A DNA stretch of 64,000 nucleotides. Source: Smittia aterrima (Eukaryota; Arthropoda; Insecta; Diptera; Chironomidae). Position numbers and translations under genes: made by a program. Below are positions 48,101 to 60,492 of the stretch, one piece after another. The stretch is from positions 6,520,243 to 6,584,242 of the forward strand of contig CP093829.1 in NCBI GenBank assembly GCA_033063855.1, written 5' to 3'. The notes below the pieces were generated by a model. That model ran no database searches. It saw only the letters and a list, made by a program, of their open reading frames with translations, and was not told where the DNA came from. Position 1 is the first letter of the stretch. Each line of letters starts with the position of its first letter.

Positions 48101-50100
48101 AAACTCGAATTTATTGTCTGTTGGAATTTATTGTTTTGACCTCTATTACCTGATCTAAGAAGTAGCAATGAATCTTCGTTCTATAAAGTGCTCCATCTGT
48201 TACTTGAACTTCAATAAATTGTCCCTGCGAAATAAAAAGGAGAAATTATAAAATAAATCTTTTTTGAGAAATCAATTTTTGATTCTCACAATTCGACTCG
48301 ATTCTGAGTTGGTTGAAGTCTTGGCCGAGCCAAGTGACCTCAAAACAGTGAAAGCAGCCGCCAAATGTTTAAATGCATCAGTCTCAGGTCCACCGCCAGC
48401 AACTGCGAATAATTGACGTAATAGAAGCATCGAGCAATGAGTTTTGCCTGCTCCGGAAGCGCCTGTTGGAATAAAATTCATGAAATCACGATAACGACTA
48501 CTTAGCATGTGACGAGCAAACGACAAGAAGCATCGTCGATTGTTACCTGATAAAATTATAGCTTGAGGATAACCAGTTTCCGCTTGTTGTCTCACTGCTT
48601 CTTGCACGATCTTCACGAGTTGGGGAGCCATTGCAATTGATCGCGTCGACGATAGCGTAAGAGGATTGCCGATGTCGTGATAAGGATTTATCGACAACAA
48701 GATCGGACCAACATTTGTCTGTAAAAAAAGATTTTATGTTAATTTCAAAATTATCTTGATCCTTCGTGGGTTACTTACAAAATATTTCTTCTCATTGAAT
48801 CGAGCGTGTAAAGTTTTCATCACCGCGTCTTCAGTCAAAGGCCCCAAAAGGTGAATCAAGTCGTTCATCTCTGACGAGGTAAGCTCAGTGACGGGATTTG
48901 AAACAATCATTCCATTTTTCTTTCGAATATCTGATAAGAAAGTTAATCAGTCACCTCCAAAGTTTGAGTAATTTATGTCACTCACCGTTGGAGAAAACCA
49001 TTCGTTCCCTTTGTTGCGATTCAGGAGATTTCGAGTCGATGTCCTGATTAGGCAAGGGAAGTGGAACGGAAATATTTCGTGTCGTCACGACGTGATTGTT
49101 TTTGTACGCGTTGATGAATTTATTGGAATTTCCATTGGAATTTATTGGATTATTGTTATATGAAGTCTTGAAATTGAAACTGGGCTCGTTGTTATTGTGC
49201 ACTGGTTTTGTGTTTGCTGCATTGTTAGGATTGAGCGATGTGGTCGACTGTGAATTGAATTTATTTTGTGGAAATTGTGAAATTTGCAAAACAAATCAAA
49301 TCGATTGATATTTACGTTTGCTTTTCCAGCGTTTTGTGTTGAAAAGTTTGCACATCCGCCGATAATTCCGCCTCCATTTGAGGCTGAGCCTGTTACATGT
49401 AACCTGTTACGCAAGGTCACCAGTTCAGTGCTTAAGCTTTTTAATCTCTGCTGCAAAACGAAGCTTTCGTTCGACGATGATGCGTCTGAAAGGCAATGCC
49501 GCGAATAATTAATAAACCAATCGATAAAATGTTAAAACATTTATTGAGTCGCGAGTTCAAGGAATTCCGAAAAGTTTTGCTAATTAAAAACCATTTAACA
49601 AAGAGACGCACAGATTGCTCACTCACTCGTCGTCTTACAGGTACAAATTTTCTTGAACGCCACGAAATGAAATTAAGGAAAACGAAGAAAAGAGAATCGC
49701 TCAAAAGAAGAAAATAAAAAACACTGAGGAGGATTAAGTTCGTCGCTTGTTTCTTAAGTTAAAACAAGTCTTGTGTATGATCAAACTCTTGTGAACGTAT
49801 GTGCGCTGCCATGTTGAGAATGTTATGCTCAGCCCAACTTTATGATCGTAAATATTTCATTAAACTTTTCGACATTTCTTTCAATAAACTTTCATACAAA
49901 AATGATTGGAATTCTTTCACAAATTTTTTTTCTTTCAAGAATTTCTTAAACTTTCATCGAGATCAAAAAAAATAATTAAAACAAATCAAAGTGAAATTTT
50001 ACTTACCTTGCAGTTTCTTCTCCGTTTCCCAGAACTTCTGAAGTTCCTTAAAATATTTGTCGAGTATAAACACTTTGCTCAGACCTATATTTGCTGCCAT
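45181..50100 (-). CDS. dachs: Unconventional myosin, probable Dachs (class XX)
   Basis: Sixteen exons on the minus strand: 50100-50007, 49485-49316, 49247-48986, 48930-48779, 48718-48547, 48462-48290, 48224-48150, 48087-47800, 47741-47659, 47607-47507, 47443-47389, 47323-46008, 45942-45863, 45758-45651, 45551-45350, 45278-45181; 1,142 aa. Order: a coiled N-terminal extension (residues 1-175, Asn-rich in part), a motor domain, one IQ motif (TLIQSVWRGWQLRR), then a short Pro-rich tail ending in an SH3-like segment. Motor motifs are altered: P-loop GASGAGKT at 284-291, switch I NSESSR at 335-340, switch II DMFGFE near 599, and FVRCIRSN in place of FVRCIKPN. Size, N-terminal extension and single IQ fit Dachs, which links Fat signalling to Warts in Hippo growth control and planar polarity. 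The myosin assignment is certain, the Dachs orthology is likely. Confidence 0.75.
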
Positions 50101-51290
50101 CTTGGAAGAAATCCACCTTTATAAATCTCTTTAAACTTTCGCAATTTTAACTTCGTGATTTAATCATTAAAAATCTCATCTCTTCACACATCTCGGCACT
50201 TCATCGAACACATGAGACATTCAAGAGTCTGTTTAAGTCACTTTCATTAGTTAACTCTTTAATAAAACACAAATATTTCTTAATTAAACGAATGTAGTCT
50301 CGTTTTGAATGATCATCGGAGAAAGATCTTTGTGCAAGAACAGTGTTGAAAAGCAACTGAAAGAAACTGATCACGAAAAGGAACACAAAACAAAATTCGG
50401 AGACTTAGCTCAAGTCTCCCCATTCGCTTTAAGTCTTTTCTATGCAAGTGGATATCAACTTCGCGTTCAGGTTAACGATTTTTTATAATGCGCTGACCGA
50501 CCGACTAAGAGAGAGATGAATTCAAATTTATTCAAACGACATAAAGGTTCTGTTGATTTGATATTTTATTAATATATAATTTATTTACAAAAAAACGTTA
50601 CTTTCAATTTTGACATCGACTTAAAAACGTTGTTGCTTCCTCATCTCATTTTCATGTTTTTTTCTTCTTCTTTTTTTTAAATGATAAAACTACAAAATAA
50701 CTAAATTCGAAACATATTTCTACTTGTTTTATCAGTGATTTCTTGCAAACTTAAAAGTATATGGAAATTCATAACATAATAAAATTATCTTTTTACACTT
50801 ATTTACAGCTCGTTTATTAATTAATTAGTTTATATTTACTAGCAAATTTTAAATTAAATAACTTGGTAGTTACATCACTTTCTCGATTTTAAAAAGTTTC
50901 CAATGCGCTTTGTTATTAGTTTTTTTTCCTTGTCATCAAAATTTATAAACAACAGTTTGAATTAGCTAAAATTTGTCATCGTCGTCTTATCAGTTAATTT
51001 CCCATTTTTTTTTCTTTCTTCTTCATCTTGTTTTTTGAATAGTAATTATTAATTTCGTTCAGTATTGATAACACCATAGTTGGGATGATAGCTCATTTAA
51101 CCTTCGTTTGGAAACTTTTGCGTTCTTGGAAAAATCTTTTTGAGGACACAGTTCTCGGTTTCAATTAAATTGAAGTTGACAAAGTCACAGCGTTTTGTAG
51201 ATTTTGCATCATTGAAGTATTTTCTTTCTTCATCGTTTTTCTTCTTTTTGGGGAGAGGGCGAGAGAAAGGAAATCAAAATTAATCTCTTC
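50101..51290. other. Myosin promoter side and tlk 3' UTR
   Basis: Non-coding. The left 300 bp should hold the myosin promoter. From 51290 down to about 50570 is A/T-rich sequence likely to be the tlk 3' UTR, with minus-strand AATAAA-type signals near 50580. Confidence 0.45.
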
Positions 51291-54200
51291 TTAAGATGAG
51301 CTGGATTGGTTCATATTTCCAAACATTCCCGTTGAGAACGAGGTTTGACCAGCTCCGGTCCCTGTGCCTCCGCCACTTCCCTGATTTCCACTAGACACTG
51401 GTGTGCTCTGCTGAGACGACGATTGTTGCTGTTGCTGTTGAACATTTGACGAACGTCCATGTTTCGATACAGGCGGTTGCAAGTACTCATGCTTTGCAAG
51501 TGCGAAAACATCCATTCTATCTTCCTTTCGATATGCTAAACATCCACGTATAAAACTCTGCAAAATAGATTTTGCCTTAGCCTTTACTCCATAGGAAACG
51601 GTCATTGATTGTCTTACTTTGGCTTCATTAGATACTGTTGGTTTGTTGGGAAATTGAACTTCAGTCGCTTTCAAAATTGTGTTTTCTTCCAGAATTGTTG
51701 CTTGCGATTGATTATGTCCGAATGGCTTCTTGCCATATAAACACTGATAAAAAATCACACCTACACTCCAAACGTCTACTTTGGAAGATATTTTTGGAGG
51801 ATTCTTTCCAACTACAAAGCACTCTGGTGGCAGATACCTAAAGACAAAGAGTGAACGAGTTAGTTGAGAATGCTTGAGTGAGAGATTTATTTGAGATGAT
51901 GTCTTACCAATAGGTTCCTGCTCCTTGTGATGTCAAATCCATACCGTGATCTGGATTATAATTTTCTTCGTCCATCACTTTTGACAGGCCAAAGTCTGTT
52001 ATCTTTATTTCTCCACAGACATTTCCCTCAGTCAAGAGAATATTTCCAGGTTTCAAATCATAATGGATGATTGGAGGTTTTATTTCGTTCAAGTATTTTA
52101 ATGCAGAAACAACCTGAGATAAAAAGAGATTAGGATTAAACATTCGGAACGTGATTTTGTTGAATGAAAGAATATTACCTGCATGATGATAGCCCGTGCT
52201 TCCTTCTCAGGAATAGTTTTGTGTTGCTTTAGATAGAAGTCTAAATCATGTCCATCACAGTATTCAAGCACTGTGCAAAACGAATTTGCATCAATTTCGA
52301 AAACGTCGTAAAGTTTTACAACGCGAGGATGATCCAGTGCCTTGTGTATGTTGTATTCTCTAAGAGCATGTCTGAAGTGAAAGAAAAAGAAGTTGCATTA
52401 GTTATCGATCGTTGATCTAATTTTAGAAGAAGTCTCTCTCTTACTTTATGTAATTGGCTTTTTTATCTTCTTTCCAGTCTTTATTCAGTTGGTGCACTTT
52501 ACATGCTACGTATCTTTGTTCCTTTAGGTCGAACGCTTTGTGAACCTCGGAGAATCCTCCTTTGCCCAGTAGCATCAGCAAAAGATATCGATCATTTAGA
52601 ACCGGATGGTTACTAAACCGTGACTGTTGAAATTAAAATAAATTTTTGTTAGAGAATGTTTGACACTTTAGCAATTTTGATTTTACCTGATCTTCATTGT
52701 GAATCCTCTTCAGCTCACGAATGTGGAGATTTCTTTCTCGCTCAAGTTTCTCCATTTCTAACTGCAGATCAGCGTCTTCCTTCTTTAATGCGTTGTGCCT
52801 TAACTTCAATATTTCATCACATTCATAATACTCTTGCAATGTAAACGTAGAACTATTTGCTACAGGTTCCGGCTTCAAAAACGTAGCATCGCCTCCATTG
52901 TGTAAAGTTGTTGTGGTTGAAGTTGATGCTGGTGATGCTGTCGTTGTTGAGCTGTTTCGTTTGCGACCGCTCTCAGTGTTTGTTGGTCGCTTCTTGACGA
53001 GAGACTTCTTCTGTTTGTCGATCTCTTCCCGTTCGGATGAGATTTCTTCTTGCCGACGAGCTAGCTCTTGAAAGGCATAACCATCAGTCCAATTCTCTTG
53101 AAACGTTGCTCCTACACGCTGCGTAACGAACTGCCCTAAGCGAAGGCGATTCTGCATGCATTTCTGACGAGCTTCCTTCTTTTCTATGTTGCTCTTCTGT
53201 TTTAACAATTTCTTAACGACGTCGATGCATTTGTTAATGTGACTTTTCTGCTGCTCGATTACCTTTTGGTGAGCAGCTATTTGACTTTTCTGCTCATCCG
53301 ATACTCTGAGCATATCATCCATTTTCGTTTTATTTGCTTCGGTATCCGTGTCACGATCTTGCATGTTGACCAATGTCAAGTCAGTTTGAACGGCTTTTGA
53401 CACCATTGCGAGAACCGAAAGCGAATGTGGTTGCTGATTATTTTGATTATGATGAATAATAGGAAGATTTTGTTGTGGCAATGGAGATTGAGGTGTCACT
53501 GAGGAGCCTGGTCCCGTGACCGCTAAACCGCTCTGCTGCACTGTCACATTTGAAAGAGGTAATAAGTTATTACCAACGTTTGCTACTTGATGATTGCCCA
53601 CAGGACTGGTCGATGATAGTCCTGGCGGTGGTGGTAGTGGGGATTGAGCCGAAGAAACAATGTTGGTAGTAGATCTAGATTTGAAATAGTCTTGATTGTT
53701 CACATTGACATTCATCGAATGTACTAATGGAGGCTGTGGACTAGGAGGGTACATTGGAAAAGTACCGGCGTGTTGAGAAGATGGACTTTTAGCTCCTGGA
53801 TGTTGCCGTGAGCTGTTTGATGGGTGCTTCGAATGAAAGTATTCATTAATCTTTTTATCTCCAGCACCAGTTGACATTGAGAGTCGTTGTCCTTTTGAAT
53901 TGTGAAGACCATCACGGATATTTCCTATGTCAATGACGTTTACAACATTAGCTCCAACTCGCGAGCCGGGTCCATTGCCATTGTCTTCTGTCGGTTTTCT
54001 TTTTCTTTTTCGCTCTGACTGCTGGCGTGGTAGCTTCTCTGGTGTATTGTTTATTATTGCTTGCGTAACTACATCTCGCTCAATCTCCTTATCACTATGC
54101 GAAGAGCCGGTACTCATGTTCGAGTCCTGATTATTTTGCGCAGTTGATGCTGCTGTTGACGTAATCACTGAATGGTTAGGATTTTGATTCACTTGTACTA

Positions 54201-56386
54201 GTGTTGTTTGAGGTGCCATTTGCAGCTGAGTAGTGGCAGACATCTAAAAAAGAAAAAAAATTACAAAATAAATTTTTGATTCTTAAAACTCTTTCACTTT
54301 TTGCTCTTTGGTATCTCAGCTCATAATTACATGCATCCCAAAATGGATTATTCGCAAAGTTTTCGCAACAAAAGAAGCGACTCGAGAGAATGTGAAGAAG
54401 AATGTTCGATTGGAAGTGAACGTATAGAGAAAATTTACGAATTTTATAAAAACAATATGGAGGACAGTTTCAGAGATGTGCCCCAAAAAAAAATTATTTC
54501 AGCAATTATCAAATCTCTCGCTCCCTACTGCTCCAACTTAAACGAACGATCTCGATTAGCCATTTCACATGATTTCCGATTAAACACACTCAATCCAAGA
54601 TGGCGATTGATGTGTAAAATTTGTAATTATTCATAAGAAGCAACATTTCCGAAGCAAGAAAACGAAAAAATAAAAAATGTGTACCACTCTTACACTCATT
54701 TCGAAAACTTTATGTTGTTTTAATTCATTTTTTCTCTCCAAAATGAACTTTTTCATTTATCCTATTACATTATAACTAATATTAATCGGCTGATGTCCAA
54801 GTTTAGTATCAACTCGACTCGATTTATTGTAGTTTTCGATGAGAAACTATGGAAAAATAATAGCAAGGAACCAATGCAAAAGTATGAACGGAGCAGCACT
54901 TTTTTTATTCTCTCACAATGCGATTAAGCTCTCTGCTGTAGTTTAATAGAAAATATAACTAGATTTCATTCATTTTTCTCGGTGTTCACTTTTAAGAGAA
55001 TATTGAAAGAAGACTAATACAACTTTTTCTTGAAAAGGCTTTTGTATTGCTGCGTATCAAACAGACATGCCCAACACTCGTAGACGAGACTTCCTTCATA
55101 CACTCGAACACTTTTCTCTCATTTCTCGTACGGGAAGAGATGTTTGTCGGTATGACTTTGATAAGCAAATACACTTTTGCGAGAGGAGAAAAACGGTTGG
55201 TGTATGAAACGGAATCCGAAACGATTTGCTGTTTACACTTATAAATAGATTTGAAAGTGTTTTCATGTGAAAAGTTGTCTCAGTTACGTAAAATTACAAA
55301 CACTAAGGCACTGCCACGTGGGTTATTCGTTTGTGACCGCGCAATCATTTTGATTTTTCGCACTTTATCACACAATCTACAAATTAATCAATGACGTCAC
55401 GGAAAATAAATATTTAATCAGATGATATCGAAAAATGTTTTTTTTTTGTTCATCTTGCCTTTTCTCTTTTCGATGAGTTTAAGTCTCGTGAACTTAAACT
55501 TGTTTTCATTGTCAAGGATCATCTTTTGTTTCTCCACACCTCGAAGTCATTCATTTCACAAAACAACAAAGCAAAGTCGTTTCGGTAATCGCCAAAATAT
55601 TTTCTTTAAAGTTTAAACGTAATATTCAATCATCGAGTTTTGCGATTACACATAAGAATAGCTGCCAGACATTTATTTAACGTACTTCAGATTACCCGTG
55701 AGAGAGAGAGACAGACGTACGCAGTCACTACGACAATAGTGATCGTTGTAGATATTTATCAGTGTGAAAAGAAACTTTAAGTTGTGTGCATAAAAGTTTC
55801 GTAAAAAAACGTCATCAAACCTAGACAACAATTCACAAACAGAAACCTATGCAAATTTCCGTTAATTTAACTTGACATATTTAATGAAAGTTCATGATTT
55901 TCATTTAAAAAAAATCATTTTTTCAACAGCAGGAGTAAAATATTTTCTTCAATGGAAACATTAACGTTAAGAACTCTTAACGCAACGTATTTAAATCAAA
56001 CGTAAGCGTTTGACGTAGCGCATAACTTTTGAAAAAGGACAATATCTTTTTAAATGTGATATACATATACAAGAGAAGAAAAAAATGGTTTACCACACCC
56101 ACAAACGTCTTAACGTGCGAAAATTAAACACAAAAAATATCTCTTCGGTGAGATTAAAGGGGATGTACATGCAAAGTTAAATAATGAAGAAATATTTTTT
56201 TTTGTTTTAAATTATCGAAATGACTCTCCAAAAAATTTCTCGAGATGAGAGAAAAATATGTAGGACGGGGAAGGGTGAATGAGAGGAAGAAAGAATCGAA
56301 GAAAGAAAACTCACCCTTGCACCAAGAAACCTAGCTTCAAGTAATTCCTGCTTTCGTGGATCTACAGCTGGTTGAAAATGATCCAT
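51291..56386 (-). CDS. tlk: Tousled-like serine/threonine kinase
   Basis: Eight exons on the minus strand: 56386-56315, 54243-52687, 52623-52445, 52371-52179, 52113-51908, 51837-51618, 51557-51291 (seven coding blocks; an untranslated exon lies upstream at 56463); 897 aa. The first block encodes DPRKQELLEARFLGAR, the conserved TLK N terminus (DPRRQELLEARF in human TLK2). It is followed by a Ser/Asn/Pro-rich region with an NLS (ERKRKRK), coiled coils with LRLGQFVTQRVG, and a kinase domain from about residue 550 (LGKGGFSEVHKAFD, VACKVHQLNKDW, HYDLKPGNIL with HYD for HRD as in all TLKs, ITDFGLSKV, GTYWYLPPECFV). TLKs phosphorylate Asf1 in S phase and act in chromatin assembly. The 2.07-kb intron 1 holds an ORF on the opposite strand. 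Its 5' part recurs after the assembly gap. Confidence 0.95.
54331..54636 (+). CDS. Unrecognised 101-aa ORF nested in tlk intron 1, opposite strand
   Basis: An open frame from ATG at 54331 to TAA at 54636, preceded by an acceptor-like GGTATCTCAG and followed by AATAAA near 54671. The protein is hydrophilic, with an acidic/Cys stretch (SRECEEECSIGSERIEKIY), a helical middle (KKIISAIIKSLAPYC) and a C-terminal NPRWRLMCKICNYS. Composition looks protein-like rather than random A/T-rich translation. I recognise no domain. The ORF is identical in the second copy at 62565-62870 although flanking bases differ; with so few differences overall this is only weak support. It could be a small nested gene or an unannotated exon. 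Confidence 0.4.
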   Translation: MHPKMDYSQSFRNKRSDSRECEEECSIGSERIEKIYEFYKNNMEDSFRDVPQKKIISAIIKSLAPYCSNLNERSRLAISHDFRLNTLNPRWRLMCKICNYS

Positions 56387-58252
56387 TTTAATTGCAGCAC
56401 CTAAAATCGAAGAAGGAAAGTTAGAAATTGTTGGAGAAAATAATTTTTTTCAGATTACAAACCTCCTGCTAAGTAACGTCTATCAGTCATATCAGTCAAG
56501 CTCCATTCAAATCTATTTGGACAATATTAAATAAATTAATAAATTCACGTTCGTTTGAAAATAGCGATGGTCAGTTTCAGATTCTCTCGCTCCGACATCT
56601 TTTACACCGCGACTCGAAAGCCCAATGACGGAAAAAGATTCAAGGCAACCTTTTCGCGAAGCAGAAAAAAATTTATGCGTTTTAGAAAATTCATGTTTTG
56701 TAGAATCATTCTGCGGAGAAAAAAGAATCGAAAGAGGGTTCACGAAACAAATGTGTGGCAAGTTGGAAATTAGTTTTCGAAATTATCGAGAGCAAAATGG
56801 AAAACCGAGAGCTCTGCCGTCTTCATCGAATACTTCCATCATTTCCTAATTTAAGTTATCTATCACCGGTACATACTTTTTTCTCTTATTTTTAGTAGCT
56901 CGAAATGTTAAAAAGTACAGCTTGAGTAAAGTAAACTTCATTCACTTTAATCACCGACCATCAGCAAAACAAAAAAAAAATGACATCGAGAGTCTGTCTC
57001 ACGATTTAAATGAAATCTCCATTTACCTTTTTACATGTCTTTGATTTTCTTATTTTGCCCGTGAGAGTCCCCAGCAAATCTCTTCAATATTTTGGACAAA
57101 CTCAGTGAAGTTTTTCTTTCTATGAAGTTTCAGAGTTTTCTTTTTGATTTATCATTTCTCGTCTGACACTTTTTTATCGATTTTTGATATTTTTAAAAGA
57201 GTAAATTCACTTTTGAATCGGTCTCATGCGAACTGCCCTATCATGAATATTGATGCAGTCAATCCAGGTGCAACTAGCTCCGCACTTTTCCCAGGATTTA
57301 TGACAGCACAGAATTGATTAATCCGATCGAAATAAAAAACGTGAAAATTTCTTTTCATCCATGATTCGAACACACTTTAAAGATCAAATTGTTTCTTCAT
57401 TTGATAGTTTTCTCAGAGATTAACTGTAACACCGATCGCCGATGAGTCTTAAGTTTCAACTTTTAATGTTTATCGATAACAAAACTCTGTTCTTTTCGCT
57501 TTTTTTAACAATTTTTTGGCAAACTAATTCTTGACTATTGATTCGACATTGTTGAAATTCTTCAAACATTGTTGCTTCCCCTTTTAACCGAGCACCGATT
57601 TTTAGTACGAGAACATGTATGACTCTTGAACGGGGAAAAATGTATGCTGAAATATTTAAATCCTACGATTCATTGAAATATCTCAAAGAAAATATCTTTG
57701 ACGAAGTTGAAAGTTATTTATTTTTATTATTTAACTTACGAAATAAAATAAAAAATTAATTTCATTAAAATATCTCGATCAATGTTTTATGAAATTTAAC
57801 CGAAATCTATGTAACTTCGAATGTTTATATTTTGACAGTTCAAATGATCTAAAAGACGCGAGACGACTGACTTGAAGCGAAAAAAGTACATTGTCGCAGA
57901 GTGAAGAAAGAATTTAGAGATAATTATCCTGAAAGTCTAGTTTAAGATACAAAAGTCATCGAAAAAGACTCTCAGATACTTTTGTAACATGAAGCTATTG
58001 AGCAAAGCAAGTTTCTGATCGGAAGGAAAATGTTAGTAAATTTTTTTTACGCTTCGAATGAAAAAGAAGAAAATCGATTCAGAAATCGAAATTCGGAATA
58101 ATGCAAATTTTGGCTGAGAAAAGAAACACTTTTAACATAAATTATTCAATGAAATCGTCGTCGCGTCCCTCAACTCTGGAATTGCACAAGCAGCCGTCAG
58201 TTTCGATTTCAATTAACATTTTGTTGTTCTTACAGTTCACCACATACAGAAT
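56387..58252. other. Divergent interval between tlk and Suv4-20
   Basis: Holds the untranslated 5' end of tlk: the rest of exon 56315-56400 and a donor at 56463 of a further upstream exon. On the right is the 5' region of Suv4-20, whose start codon follows a TTCTTACAG acceptor at 58230-58238, so an untranslated exon lies upstream. No other coding sequence is seen. Confidence 0.55.
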
Positions 58253-60492
58253 ATGGTTGTTGCAAATGGTCAGGCATCTTCGAATCATTTTTGTAAAATG
58301 CAGCCCATTAGCATGACTCCGAAGGAACTTTCGGAAAATGACGACTTGGCCACATCGCTTGTGCTCGATCCGATTCTCGGCTTTCAGACGCATAAGATGA
58401 ACATCCGATACAAGCCACTCCGAGTGAAAAGTGACGAATTGAAAAAGTTGACACAGGAATTTGTTCAGTCTCAAAGCTACGACAAAACATTTGCAAAGTT
58501 AATGGCTGGCGAGTGGATACCGAGAACAATTCATAATAAAAGCAAACTAGCGCAGAAAAGACTTCAAGCTCATGTAAGTTTTTCAAATACGATTCGATTT
58601 TCTTTTTCTCTGTCTCTGTCTGACGCTCGTTGTTGTTGCTCTTCTTGTAGATTTATCGCTACTTGCGTGTTTTCGATCGGGAGTCAGGATTCGTTATCGA
58701 GCCATGCTTCAGATATTCACTGGAAGGTCAGAAGGGCGCTAAGATTTCATCGACCAAGAAGTGGTACAAAAATGAGAAAATTGAATGCCTTGTTGGTTGC
58801 ATTGCTGCGATGAGTGAAGAAGAAGAGTCCGCTTTGCTTCAGCCAGGCAAAAATGACTTTTCCGTCATGTACAGTTGCCGTAAGAACTGCGCGCAACTCT
58901 GGCTGGGCCCGGCTGCATTTATCAACCATGACTGCAGAGCAAATTGTAAGTTTGTGCCAACTGGACGAGACACAGCATGCGTCAAGGTTTTGCGTAATAT
59001 TGAAGAGGGAGAGGAGATCACTTGCTTTTATGGTGAAGACTTTTTTGGTGATAACAACTGTTACTGCGAATGCGAGACATGCGAGCGTCGTGGAAGTGGA
59101 GCATTTGCTAAGGAGAAAACAGCTGAAGAGAAGCTTTCGGGAGGTTATCGATTGAGAGAGACTGATAATCGAATCAATCGTAAGAAAGTCTCAACAAGCT
59201 CTGACAAAACGAATTTGGAATCACTGCCAGATGTTCAATTAAGTTTTAAAGAGTTGCGAAAGCGTTGTACAAAGTACGATGCTGAAATGATCATCGCACA
59301 ACAGCCCTCCAAAAGTGACGAGACTGCTGAGGTGACTTCCGAGCCACCTCCCTCACAGCAGACGACACAAACGACGACTAGTAGTAATATCTTTGCAACT
59401 GCCAATAGTAATAGAGTGACACGGTCTCGACGACTAAACTGTAACGATCCATCACCCACCTCCGAGTTTTCTAACTTAGAAAAACAAAATTTCAAGAGAC
59501 TTCGAAGCAACATAAATTCGTTTCCCGGGACGTCGTCGAGCGATTGTGATAGTGAAAAATTTAACTTTGGTAAATATTTTTTGAAACTAAAGTTTTCGAA
59601 TGAAAATATTTTTACATTCACTTTCTTTGTTTTAGATGACGATGAAGACAACGTTGGCGAACACAGCAACTCGAGTATCGAATTGCAGAAGCTCAACAAT
59701 CTGAGACAACAGAAAACACCGAACAATGGGAAATCTTTTTTAAGTAAAAGGAAGTTTAAGGCAAAGCGTTCAAGCGAAAGTGAAAGCTCTTCCTCGTGGG
59801 AGAACAAACAATCAACATTGGCTAACAGCAACAAGGACAAGGCTGAGTATGGAGGAAGTATTCTGTCGATTAATGAAGATCGATATCCAAAAACTCCTGA
59901 ACGACGCTTAAAACTTACGATTCGCGTGAAGAGAAGTCCAACGACAAGCAACAGCAACAGTTGCTCAAGCTTTCAACAAGATTTCGACTTTAGTAACAAT
60001 GGCGGCAGCGACGACAATGAGCTTCAGTATGAGATTTTGAGAACTGAAGGCATCAACAGCGAGTTAAGTGACAGTGAGTCGGTTCCATCTATGCATCTGG
60101 ATATGATCAGTAAGAAACCTAAACATAAGAAGAAGCATAAGCATAAGAAGAGCAAGTACAGACGAGAGAAGAAATATTACGACGAGGAGAAGGCGACGAG
60201 CTTTGGAAAACCTTTCAATGACGATAACATCGATTTGGAGAAGCTTGACCTGAAAAATAATTCAGATCGAATGACAAATATGAACTTTACCAGCACGAAA
60301 AGAGTTAAATTAATGTTTGGCAATGAGATGAAGATTTTAAACATTCCCGGACACATTGGGAGTGAACCGATCGGCACTCACGATCAGTCTTCAACATCAT
60401 CGCCACCGCCGTCTTCGACGTTTGCTGTTGGCAACACTAAAAGCTCTTTAATGCCAGCGAAAGGAATTCTTCTTACAAACGTTTTCAACTGA
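58253..60492 (+). CDS. Suv4-20: Suv4-20 histone H4-K20 methyltransferase (KMT5B/C family)
   Basis: Three exons, 58253-58573, 58651-59569 and 59636-60492; 698 aa. The N-terminal block MTPKELSENDDLATSLVLDP and GFQTHKMNIRY is diagnostic. The SET domain spans about 105-250: the AdoMet and substrate motifs are INHDCRANC (near 197-205) and EEITCFYGEDFFG (near 226-238), and the following NCYCECETCERRG gives the zinc-binding post-SET cysteines. The enzyme writes di- and trimethyl-H4K20 in heterochromatin, recruited by HP1 downstream of H3K9 methylation. The C-terminal half is Ser/Lys-rich and disordered, with a basic HKKKHKHKKSKYRREKK tract. It is much shorter than Drosophila Suv4-20, the difference being in the disordered tail. 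Intron 2 (59570-59635) is 66 nt and stop-free in frame. Divergent from tlk. Confidence 0.95.

Noticed and set aside
51558..59635. Further stop-free 3n introns: tlk 51558-51617 (60 nt) and Suv4-20 59570-59635 (66 nt), with the Lar and myosin cases making five in the window
   Set aside because: With about 45 short introns of 20-28 codons, a third being 3n and roughly a quarter of those lacking stops, three or four are expected by chance. I keep only those whose position has its own interest.
59235..59957. 240-aa open frame antisense to Suv4-20
   Set aside because: Leu/Ser/Val-rich mirror of the Ser/Lys-rich Suv4-20 tail; it crosses an intron of the real gene and has no signature of its own.
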